A stretch of 64,000 nt of DNA. Origin: Phlegmacium glaucopus. Lineage: Eukaryota; Basidiomycota; Agaricomycetes; Agaricales; Cortinariaceae. Below are positions 11,901-20,718 of this stretch, in pieces. The position numbers were made by a program, and so were the translations under genes. The stretch spans positions 245,233-309,232 of the forward strand of contig MU130547.1 in assembly GCA_015039465.1 (NCBI GenBank). The letters run 5' to 3'. How positions within the stretch are numbered: position 1 is the first letter of the stretch; each line of letters begins with the position of its first letter. Below the pieces are notes generated by a model, which saw only the letters and a program-made list of their open reading frames with translations, was not told the DNA's origin and ran no database searches.

Positions 11901-12849
11901 CTTGCCCATGGTCCCATGTCGCGCAGCCTTGATAACACTTGACACACTGCGAGAATAATCCTCTGCTGCTGATTCATCTGCAATTCCTGCTTAGTTGTGA
12001 TCCTCCTGGACTTCCTAAGTTGTCATAAAGAGGGTGGGAAGGCTTCATGTACCGCGTGAATGATGGTTTTGGCAGTGAATGATAAGATAAGAGGTAGATG
12101 AGTGAGGATAGGGGACTGAGTGAGATCCAGGAGCGAGGGATGGCAAGATAGATGGCTGAGGGGAAGACTTGTGGGTCCATAGCCACAACAACAATGACAA
12201 AGCCTTGTACATAATGGGAGATGTAGTTGATGCGTCCATAAAGGGGCCGTTCTTGAAATGATGGACCAAGGATACGATCAAACGCGAGCCGATGACCGAT
12301 GCGAATAGTAGATTGATCGCTTTGCTGGATCACTAGCCAAGGAACGAATGGATGGTATATGCTTAGGAGCATGTCGATAGTGAAAACAATGGAGAGCATA
12401 GTGTGAGACATTGAGAGTATGATGAGCGATGGGGATGTTATCGTTGAACGAATGATTTTGTTGACCAGGAACACGATTCAGGGCCGCTTCCAAAATAGGT
12501 AATCAAATTCAAAGTCCGCTTATTTTCATGATGGCGACTTTTAAGCTTTCTTCTCACGCTACCAATCAGTATTGGTGCGCGACAACGCCAAACCGGTTTC
12601 AGTGATGCCGCTTGGGGTAAGGCCACCCGTGGTTACGCCATATCAGCGCACTCCCTCATGAACATCAAGTTTTATGCCATCATTCAAGAAGCCCAAGAGT
12701 TCATGAAGCCGACTCACACTCGCAACAAGACTACAGAAGCTACAGATGTTATTGACGTTGATGAAGATGATGAACGTGCATTGCTCATTGATAATTCTGA
12801 TTCTGATATAGAGTGTGAGTCAGTCTTTACTCTTCCACAACTTTACTAA
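8969..12849 (+). pseudogene. Plavaka companion ORF (nuclear, acidic N-terminus), interrupted by a 1.4-kb insertion
   Basis: Exon 1 starts METRTRNRTTHPG and encodes a basic then Ser/Asp-rich, disordered region up to about 9727. Further exons follow at about 9900-10255 (PCKKRKHST ... PPKGKKRLTSQ), 10370-10560 (WIDLHWFRHTFVTTYMAFVG ... TASTAVYQK), 10607-10793, 10847-11000 and 11053-11178. All have short GT-AG introns between them. The reading then stops in GKESTR at 11178 and continues QTGFSDAAWGKATRGY at 12589, after a mobile insertion. A terminal DVDEDDERALL acidic stretch ends near 12849. I associate this gene with the second ORF of Plavaka elements; its biochemical role is not known to me. 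Removing the insertion restores the frame exactly, so it was intact before that event. Confidence 0.6.
11179..12584 (+). mobile_element. 1.4-kb insertion, copy 2 (possible solo long LTR)
   Basis: This is the inverted partner of 4779-6168. It begins TATAAATCGTTG and ends GGTGCGCGACA, flanked by ACGC at 11175-11178 and 12585-12588, a perfect 4-bp target duplication. The companion gene reads GKESTR | QTGFSD across the site once the insert and one ACGC are removed. The antisense strand carries a 166-codon open frame similar to the 162-codon one in copy 1. It looks like a by-product of sequence conservation rather than a gene. Confidence 0.7.
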
Positions 12850-13553
12850 TGTGATATTTTAGAATCTGCAACACGGTTTGGGTTTGTATATACCTACTGG
12901 AAATTTTCCCATTCCATTCTCCTTTCTTTACACACTCTTGCCCATCATCAAGCCAGATTCAACTCTGGCAAATTTCTTATCATACATTTCTTGGTCCCTT
13001 CTGTTGCTTAATGATTACTTAATGATTACTTAGTATATCTAGCACATCCTTATCGTACTTGGACCTCTGACTTATCACAAAAATATATGCTTTTTTCATG
13101 TGCTTAATGAATGCTTAATAGTCCAAACTTCTATGATTGAGTAAAGTGCTTTTCCTGCTTTTCCACTGCTTATTGAGCCCTTGGTTCATTTGTCTTGGTT
13201 GACTTAAAATATTACTTATATCTGTGCTTAGCCCCAAGTCTCAAATAAGCTGGACATGTTGAATTTAGGCGAATAACGGGTAATAACGTCGAGAGCGACA
13301 ATAGAATGGAGGCTTAGGATGGTTGGTGTTAACCAGATAAGACACTAGTTATTCGACTAAAGAACTACTCTAATCGTAACTAGTATTTATACAAGTACAG
13401 GAATGATAACAAAAATAGTATTCTTATCTTTGACCTCTGGCATAATTTTCTCTTTATCAGCTTATCTACCCGGAGTGAACTCGACACTTCCAACAGGACA
13501 ATAAGCCTCGGGTAAGTCAAATTCAGTAATCGACTTGGCTTAGCCTAAGCACA
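12850..13553. other. Right subterminal region of the Plavaka element
   Basis: No gene is visible. The stretch holds repeated TGCTTAATGATTACTTAATG, GTGCTTAATGAATGCTTAAT and CTTAGCCTAAGC motifs that resemble subterminal binding repeats of CACTA-like transposons. Equivalent motifs lie beyond the solo LTR at 14142-14215, so this end was one region before the LTR inserted. Confidence 0.45.
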
Positions 13554-13558
13554 GTTGG

Positions 13559-14137
13559 TGTTAAGTTCGAGAACTCTGTTCCGGAGTAACAGATGGAGTA
13601 ACGGACGGGGTCACAGAACGGAGTCACAGAAAGGATAGGACTTAGCCTCAGCTTATGTGCTGTGCTACCCAGAACCTTCGTGTCCTAATTTCAGAGTAAG
13701 ACGGAGCGGAGCGGAACCAGAAGTTGCAAAGAACTTAGAGGAAGACCAAGAGTGGGAAACTAAGTCGATATTCGAACTGAGGAAAACATACAAGCTTCGA
13801 GTACTTAAATATAAAAGGAATAGCATCCGAAATATAAAATATAAATATAAATGCTGCGTTCTGCTCCCGGAAGGTCCTGCATTCTTGGGGTGAATAATCC
13901 ATAGCTGGTGTGCTGACTGATGGTGGGAAAGTGATGACAAAGAAATAGTGGTTGTGACGAAGATGTGGAAATGAGTTTGGAGTAACGTCGGAAGAGCCAG
14001 AATGATACAGAGAAGTCTCGGAGTTGGACATAGAAGGAGTAAATCCGGAGGCAAGGGAAAGTACTGGAACGGAGTACGGACTACCGGAGACAACTCCGAC
14101 GGAGTTGGACCGGAGTAACGTATGACGGAATGTAACA
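13559..14137 (+). mobile_element. Solo LTR with perfect 5-bp target duplication
   Basis: It starts TGTTAAGTTCGAG and ends GGAATGTAACA, and is flanked by GTTGG at 13554-13558 and 14138-14142. It is homologous to the LTR at 2903-3487 in the opposite orientation. An AT-rich TATA-like stretch lies near 13830-13850. The 5-bp duplication and TG...CA ends are typical of LTR retrotransposons; nothing internal is left, so recombination between two LTRs is the likely origin. Confidence 0.85.
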
Positions 14138-14263
14138 GTTGGGCTTAGTGACATCCAACTTAGTGGTGCTTAGAAGCCTCATTAAGTTGTGATAAGCACT
14201 CCTAAGTGTTAATAAGTTTTTTCTAGATTTTCCTGATGGCCTATGGGCCCCAAGCTCAGTCTT

Positions 14264-14344
14264 CATCAGCAAACTCCAATTTTTGCTATACTTTACTGTA
14301 TTTTGCTATAACTCACTATGACAAAAAATCGGAGTTTGCTGATG
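14264..14344. repeat. 81-bp perfect-arm palindrome, miniature element-like
   Basis: The arms CATCAGCAAACTCC and GGAGTTTGCTGATG (14 bp, perfect) enclose an AT-rich centre with two TTTTGCTATA copies. The arms continue imperfectly as AATTTTT/AAAAAAT. It could be a very short MITE or the terminus of the neighbouring transposon; no target duplication is evident. Confidence 0.7.
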
Positions 14345-14479
14345 TACCCTTATTACCCTTACCCTCATACCCTTAAGGGTTTTGAAACCCTTGAACATCA
14401 CTAGAAATTTGTGTAGGAAATAATACAAACCATACACCATTCCGATAATTTGAAGTCTCTCCATTTCTTCCATCTTTTA

Positions 14480-14645
14480 TTTCCTTATATTCTTTTGTTT
14501 CTAACCTATGATTGTAACTGACCATTTTGGTCATATCACATGAAGCCGTCACTCTCGGATAATACTCACTCGTATCCTCGAGTATATATTTCTCTCTACT
14601 TTGTAGTTAGTACCTCAGTCCATTATTTCGAGACTGAGGTTAGTA
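14480..14645. other. Non-coding with palindrome GTACCTCAGTC...GACTGAGGTTAGTAC
   Basis: There is no gene. A palindrome centred near 14620 contains the motif TTATTTCGAGACTGAG, and very similar motifs occur near 41990 and 51850. The palindrome stops directly at the edge of the duplicated BTB fragment, so it may mark a breakpoint or a terminal repeat. Confidence 0.5.
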
Positions 14646-14649
14646 CTCA

Positions 14650-14990
14650 CGCGAATGCCTCTCTCAGGTGTTTGTAAAAGAGCTTTTAATGATGACTCCA
14701 GACCTCGATACCTTGATTCAGCAAGGACTCTGCCTGTCGGGTGTAGATCAATCACCCACTGGCAGGTTCAAGTTGTTGGGCGTGAAGCCCATAATCCGGC
14801 TGCCAGTGATACGCTGACTCGAAGTGAACTCAGGTCAGGTCACGGAGTTGTCGGCTACATCGGATCCCATATTGATGACTCTGACAGTGACAGCAAGGGG
14901 GCCCAGGGATCTGAAAAAAAGCCGAGGTGGATTTTGGGCATCAGGAAATTGGGGAAAGTCATGTCCAATTTAGCAATATGACGTTCACGA
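14650..14990 (+). pseudogene. 3' fragment of a BTB-domain gene
   Basis: The DNA matches the last ~230 bp of the BTB gene at 18610-19554: CTCTCAGGTGTTTGTAAAAGAGC, MMTP.LDTLIQQGLC, SGHGVVG...GSHIDDSDSDS. The upstream BTB domain is missing and frames are broken, so it is a remnant of the tandem duplication. The DNA after it (to about 15290) also has a copy at 20160-20450. Confidence 0.7.
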
Positions 14991-15428
14991 ACCTGTCACA
15001 ACATCATAACACCCAGAGTAAAACGGCAAATGGTGCTGGCGATGAAAAATACATTTTGTCTGAAAGACCAAGGTGGTCTTCACATTCTAATGGATTGAGT
15101 TTGATCCTTCATTTCCACTGCAACCACCCTCCAATCCTCAGCGCAGACGAGAGCTGGCCTTTGCCGACTCTTATAATTTTAGTAAAGGAATCAACATTGC
15201 GAAGGTTGTACGCTACATACAAGATAGTCTATGCATCGGGATATAGATATGATGAGTAGTGTCCAAGAAAAGAACGACCGAAAAGTGAAATCATTTGTAA
15301 CATACATTAGCTTGTGGCAGATTCATCATTGCATTTCAACATCATCATCCTCTTTCTGGTTTAACCCCGAATTCTGAGCTTCACGAGAACTGGCTAAGTG
15401 ACTCTTGATTTCTACCATCTTGCGATCC

Positions 15429-17950
15429 TCAATGATCATGGCCTTTGGAGTAGTAGTGGCGTTGAAGGGTCTCCCTAAACACAAAATCGACTTCCTCATC
15501 TTCTGTTAAGATCATCTTTTCATCTTCTGCGATTCTATCATCATCAGGAGCAGTAGGAACAGTATCAACAGCGGCAGCAGCAGCAGCAGCAGCATCAATC
15601 TCAGCCTGGGCGGCGAGATCGGCATGAACAGCAGCGAAAGAGGCAGCATCTGCCTTAGCAGTTCTCCTCGCTTCCCATCTCATCATTCTCATCATCCTCT
15701 CCTCCGCCTCCTCCCTCACTTCCCCATCATTCCTATCCTCATCCCACAACAAACAACTCCCACCCGTCTCACCTCTCGTCCTCTTCGCCCGCTTCTCAAC
15801 CCTCAAGAAAACGTTTAAAAAAACGCTCACAGTCTTCCTTCCCAAAATAGCAAACACGACCGTCTTAAACACGTTCTTGAACCTCCCACCAGGTTTGACG
15901 AGGAGCTCGGCGAAAATGGTAGCGACTAGGTCAGTGTGGTTTTGGAAGACACCGGTGCCGAAGGAGCCGAGGATGAGATAAGGAATTTGCTGCAGTTGGA
16001 AGAGGTGAAGGATGCGGGAGATGCGGATGTACATGGTGTATTGGATTCGAAATTCTGCATTTTGGAGGCGGCGGATATAGGTTATTTCTGGATCGTGCTC
16101 AAGAAGCTGGGTTTGAGAGAGAGGGTGAAGCATGGTAGTGGAAGACGTAGGTTCCTTTGATTGGGGTTGAACATCTTGAATCGAGGCTCCTTTGGATTTT
16201 GTATTTTCTTCTGCTGGCTTTACCTCACCATCAGGGCTGCTTCCGCTTCCAGGATTGTCGGTCGCTTTTTCATCTGGATTGTCGGTCGCTGTCTCTTCCT
16301 GATTCTCTTTCTCTTTCTCTTTCTCCTTCTCCTTCTCCGTCTCTTTCGTCCCATTTCCGTCCCTACTTTTTGTCATTCCCTTCCACAACTTTATTGGCCA
16401 GGCCTTCTTTTTCTCCTTCTTCAACTTTTCCTGCTCCTTCAACATCTCCTTCTCCTTTCTCAAAATTTCTTTCTCCGTCATTACTTCCTCCTTCTCTGCC
16501 ATAGCCTTCTCCTTCTCCTTTCTCCTCTCCTTCCCCCTTCTCCAAATCTCCATCTCTTCTCTCTCCCTCCTCAACCTCTCCTCCTTTTCTAACCCTCGTC
16601 TAATCTCACCTGCGTTGACGGGAGTGCTGGTTAATACATCCGCTTCGACTGGACTACGCCATTCGCCGTTATCGTCTCGAAGAAGAACCACACCAGGGGA
16701 ATAGACCATGGCGTGCGTATAGTAAGCGTTGCTTGGGTCGTCCCTATGGTGTGTGTAGAATGGGAAGGCGGCGGGCGTAATAAGAGAAGGATAGAGAGTA
16801 GACGCGCGAACTATGGATTCTTGCTGATTATAAAAATTCGTTAAGTAATATATTTTATGTGTATGAGAAAGTAAAGAAGGAAAAACGAACTTGAGCTCGG
16901 AGTCCGCTGATAAATTCACCGCCTGGTTTCTTGGATGAAGCGAAATTGAGTATTCCGATTTTCTTGTTAAGAGATGGATCCGCACTTGAGGCGAGCGCTA
17001 AGTGAAGTTTACGTGCACCAACCAGAGTGGAGTACTCTCCGATGCAGATTATAGCATCAGGTTGGGCTTTGGGATTGGAGTTATCGTCCATTTGCTTATT
17101 CTCGGCTTCTGATGCTGCTGTTGCTACGTTGTCCGATCCATCCTCTGCTTGTTGCGTTCCATCCATGGAACATGCATTCTTGTCTTGTTCCCCAGCACTC
17201 GTCTTATCTCCTTCTTCCTCCTTCTCATCTTTTCCTTCATTACCGCCCTCTTCGTTGATCCTGATAAATTCACTCTCCAAAATCTCCCCGCCCTCTCCAG
17301 CATCAGGTCCATAATATCTAGTATTGTCATCCGTCCACTGAATTTTCATCGTCAAGTCATAAGGATCAACGGCTCCTGGAGGGAAATACTCTCCTTCATC
17401 GAGAGTCTGAAGGGTACTGATTGCAATATCGCGGAGATCATCTTCGGAGAGATGGCTGGGTAGTATTGTGTCCATGGAACGTTCATCTCTCCCTCTAGGA
17501 AATCTGGAGTTGTCATTTCTACGAGTGCCGCCGCTACTCTGGCCTCCTCCGAAACCAAATTGTCCATTAAAAAGTCCCCGATAATGATTGCCTCTATCAG
17601 AACTACTGTTTCGAGGTCCAGCAGGGTTAGAAGTTCGGTCGTCGAAGTCTCTGCCTCTGCCGCCGGCACTACCATGGCCTCCTCCAAAGGCAAATTGTCC
17701 ATTAAAAAGTCCCCGATAATGATTGCCTCTATCAGAACTACCGTCTCGAGGTCTGGCATGGTTAGAGGTTCGATCGCCGAAGCCTCTGCCGCTGCCGCTG
17801 GCACTACCACGGCCTCCTTCACCAAAGCCGCTAATGAAGTCCCGATAGAGCTGGCCTCCGATACCAGAACCACCGTCTCTTGTGGGAGGAGGTCTAGGTG
17901 GGTTGGAAGAAGAAGTGGGGTTGTCGTAGTTGAAGTGAGCCTGATTTGAT
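15429..17950 (-). CDS. Microbial-type poly(ADP-ribose) glycohydrolase-like protein, copy A
   Basis: Homology is to the TIGR02452/PARG_cat_microbial group, macrodomain-fold enzymes that remove ADP-ribose polymers. Seen: an Arg/Gly-rich N-terminus with a 45-residue tandem duplication, then DDLRDIAISTLQ, ICIGEYSTLVGARKL, and LNFASSKKPGGEF. After an intron with donor GTTCGT and acceptor CAG (16823 to about 16892) come QESIVRASTLYPSL, AYYTHAMVYSPGVVLLRDD, GSFGTGVFQN and the C-terminal core. A long Lys/Glu-rich insertion sits inside the domain. The family motif is normally PGGG...QEE; here it is PGGE...QQE, so activity is doubtful. The start is unresolved: the first clear exon begins at 17950 after a CCAG acceptor, and I could not find an upstream ATG with matching phase. 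Copy B lies at 20719-22489. Confidence 0.7.
17561..17830 (-). repeat. 135-bp in-frame tandem duplication in PARG-like copy A
   Basis: The segment starting TGTCCATTAAAAAGTCCCCG recurs 135 bp later (17561 and 17696) with high identity. In frame it encodes a 45-residue RGG/FNGQF-type unit (SSDRGNHYRGLFNGQF) twice. Copy B of the gene has a single unit, so the duplication occurred after or during the split of the two genes. Confidence 0.8.
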
Positions 17951-18609
17951 CTGGTTAGATAGAAAAATAGATTTTATTGGACAATAAACGGTTTAAGAAA
18001 TATGTGACTCGCAATGACATTCCCGGGAACTTGTCCAGATTCCCACTTGAAGACTGCTAGTAACGTTGGTGAGAAGTTGTTGGATGGATGATAGTATCGA
18101 TGAGAGTTAAAGTTAACAAGTCTGACATCATGATGCCACGAATCATCAATGCATCACGATTCACCATCAGTCCATCATCAAATCATCAAAACGCAATCCA
18201 TAATGCTCGGAAACTCCATGATGTATATTGATTGAATTCTACCTGTATCATCGATCCTTTTATTACCTTGTTCTCTGCTACATTCGAATTGAAAACGTGG
18301 GATGCTAGTGGGAGGCACTAACATGTCTAAATAATCCTTTACTTACTTTTCTGAATCTCGACCCAGGATGTCATGGCAGACCGTCAGTATACGATTTACG
18401 AGACGTGCATTGCTTGCATGATCTAATCTAATCTTATCTGCGAAGCTATTATTAACTTAGGGCCGCATTGGCCGCACGTTATCCAACTTCCTCTCTTGCA
18501 ACGTTTACCATACATTATAACTCGACTAAAGAAAGGCTCTTGCATCGGCACTTGTCACTTCTGGATGACTTCCAGGGTAAAACCGCCAACTCAGCTTTTA
18601 GCAACCGGG
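17951..18609. other. Divergent intergenic region between PARG-like copy A and BTB gene
   Basis: This holds the unresolved first exon(s) of the minus-strand PARG-like gene and the upstream region of the BTB gene. CATCA/TGATG-rich short repeats occur at 18120-18190. I see no other gene. Confidence 0.35.
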
Positions 18610-19554
18610 ATGGATCCAATCCAGATACAACGTAAAAGAGACAAGCTCTACTTTTTCAATCCTCTATTTATCCAGGTGATTTTCTACACGATTCAAACGA
18701 CGATCTAATGTCTCTATTATTTACGATGACAGGTGGAAAACGTTCTCTTCAAAGTCCCGAGCTATTACTTTGGGAATAAGTCAGATAAACTTGCCTCGAT
18801 ATCTACACATTCAAGTTGCAAATGTATTGAAGAGTCAAGTGAAGATAAACCGTTTGTGCTGGATGGGATATTGGTAAATGAATTCAGACTCTTTTTAGCT
18901 ACTTCCTTTCCAATGTGAGTCCATCAACAACATGCTATATATATAATTAATCAGACTACTAATTATTCCGGGGTTAGTCCCGGCCAACCCAAACCAGTCG
19001 ATCTCACAGGGGAGGAATGGGTATCCATTCTGAAGTTGTCCACGTTATTGGACTTCAATGATGCTCGACAGACTGCAATTACAAAACTAGATTCCTCCCT
19101 CACGAACTCGGGCTCGGAAATACTTAAGAAAATCCTACTCGGCATAACCTATCACTCAACACAATTATTCATATCTGGCTGCCTGAAACTCAGTAACCGA
19201 CCTGATCCTCTCACTGAGAATGAGGCAATGGAGCTTGGATATGATATTGCCTTTCGGTTGTGCAATTTACGAGAGAGGCGGCTGAAAAATATGCCTGTCA
19301 CACATGAATGCCTCTCTCAGGTGTTTGTAAAAGAGCTTTCAATGATGACCCCAGCCCTCGATACATTGATTCAGCAAGGACTCTGCGTGTTGGATGTAGA
19401 TCAATCTCCACCCAGGTTAGTACGGCGTGAAGCCCAGAATCCGGCTGCCAGTGATATGCTGACTTGGAGTGAACTCAGGTCAGGTCACGGAGTTGTCGGC
19501 CACAGAGTCGGATCCCATATTGACGACTCTGACAGCTCTGACTCTGACGGCTAA
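18610..19554 (+). CDS. BTB/POZ domain protein (copy a)
   Basis: Three exons, 18610-18675, 18733-18914 and 18978-19554, keep phase and give 274 aa. They read MDPIQIQRKRDKLYFFNPLFIQ, then VENVLFKVPSYYF ... FVLDGILVNEFRLFLATSFP, then TGEEWVSILKLSTLLDF and the helical C-terminal half ELGYDIAFRLCNLRERRL. The pattern (LF.VP.Y.F / L.G...EF..FL / EEW...LKLST) matches the BTB proteins greatly expanded in Agaricomycetes. BTB proteins usually dimerise and often act as Cullin-3 adaptors, but these fungal members are uncharacterised. The middle of the BTB fold (STHSSCKCIEESS) is diverged compared with the copies near 33.6 and 36.4 kb. The tail is acidic (DDSDSSDSDG). Fragments of it flank it on both sides. 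Confidence 0.75.
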
Positions 19555-19675
19555 GTGTGCTCGAGCGTACAGAGACCCATGTACATGATTATTGTTCCTT
19601 CCTCACCAATTGTTGGACTGACCTCTATCATGTTTCATATCACGTGATTATGCCTTTGTTTTATTTTCCCCCCCC

Positions 19676-19845
19676 CTCAGTTGTCATTTCCTCTATTTTC
19701 CGACACTGAGATGTAAGTTATCGTTAATTCCATATGTATATATACCTAACTCTATTATTAGCACGCTGTGTCGTGTCTAGGTAAAAATAGTTGTCATTTC
19801 CTCTATTTTCCCGACACTGAGATCACGCTCTGTCGTGTTTAGGAT
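19676..19845. repeat. Tandem repeat, ~110-bp unit x2 (second incomplete)
   Basis: The unit AGTTGTCATTTCCTCTATTTTC...GACACTGAGAT, followed by CACGCTGTGTCGTGTCTAGG, is present at 19678 and again at about 19788. The second copy lacks the AT-rich centre. It lies between the BTB gene and the next duplicated block. Confidence 0.7.
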
Positions 19846-20046
19846 GACACCAATATCGGACTGTTATAATTCCTTCCATGTACCTATGTACATCTGGTTC
19901 CAATGATCTAAGCTACAACAGCTTGAACCCAACTTCGTTATACTATGGCTAGCCGGCCACCCCGCCGGCGGGCCACAAACAATCATTCATAGATTCGGAT
20001 TTTCCGCCGACCATGAACACGACCGCATAATATCTCAAGCTTTTAG

Positions 20047-20110
20047 CATGCAAAAGAGACAAGCTCTACTTTTTCAGTCCTCTAGTTATCCAGGTGATTT
20101 TCTACAGATG
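20047..20110 (+). pseudogene. Orphan first exon of a BTB gene
   Basis: The sequence GCAAAAGAGACAAGCTCTAC through TCCAGGTGATTTTCTAC is nearly identical to exon 1 plus the donor site of the BTB gene at 18610. It is not followed by the second exon. It marks the 5' part of a third duplicated BTB copy that lost its body. Confidence 0.7.
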
Positions 20111-20159
20111 TTGTTACATTACCTCATCCCGACAATTCGAACGACGATCTAATTGATTA

Positions 20160-20518
20160 TTATTGGATTCCTAGTGAAACGGCAAATGATGCTGGCGATG
20201 AAAATACATTTTGTCTGAAAGACCGAGGTGGTCTTCACATTCTAATTGATTGAATTTGATTCTTCATTTCCACTGCAGCCACCCTCCAATCCTCAGCGCA
20301 GACGACAGCTGGCCTTTGCCGACTCTTATAATTTTAGTAAAGGAATCAACATTGCGAGGATTGTACGCGACATACGAGATAGCCTATGCATCGCGATATA
20401 GATATGATGAGCACTGTCCCAGAAAAGAACGACCGAAAAGTAAAATCATTTGTAACACTTTAAATTCTGAGCTTCACGATAACTGGCTGAGGGACGTCCT
20501 TGCCATCCTCAATGATCA
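20160..20518. repeat. Duplicated non-coding block shared with 15010-15300
   Basis: About 290 bp starting GTGAAACGGCAAATG(A/G)TGCTGGCG is shared with 15020-15300, including the CTCAGCGCAGACGA(C/G)AGCTGGCC core. It sits in the same position relative to the PARG-like gene in both copies, so it belongs to the segmental duplication. The best frame reads RRELAFADSYNFSKGINIA, which I do not recognise. Confidence 0.6.
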
Positions 20519-20718
20519 TGGCCTTTGGAGTAGTGGTGGCGTTGAAACTTGACGGTCTCCCTAGCCGCAAAATCAACTTCCTCGTCTTCTGTTGAAATCA
20601 TCTTTTCATCTTCTGTGATCCCATCATCATCAGGAGCAGTAGGATCAGTATCAACAGCATCAATTCCAGCCCGGGCGGCGAGATCGGCCTGGAGAGCAGC
20701 GAAAGAGGAAGCATCCGC

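Larger units (their letters stand above)
3488..14262. mobile_element. Degenerate Plavaka-family DNA transposon (CACTA-like), with nested insertions
   Basis: The region holds a Plavaka-type transposase gene on the minus strand and a divergent companion gene on the plus strand, the gene pair I associate with basidiomycete Plavaka elements. AT-rich flanks on both sides carry scattered TAAGC/GCTTA motifs (for example GATAAGCTGCCTAAG near 3770; several at 13010-13270 and 14142-14215) that look like subterminal transposase-binding repeats. The outer ends are approximate: I could not find a matching terminal inverted repeat, and the left end may be cut by the LTR element. Later insertions at 4779-6168, 11179-12584 and 13559-14137 enlarge it. 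Confidence 0.6.

Noticed and set aside
4779..12584. The inverted 1.4-kb repeats as terminal inverted repeats of the Plavaka transposon
   Set aside because: Coding sequence of both genes continues outside the repeats and rejoins in frame when the repeats are removed, so they are later insertions.
16157..16592. Plus-strand frames rich in Ser/Leu/Phe
   Set aside because: They are the antisense of the Lys/Glu-rich insertion in the PARG-like gene.
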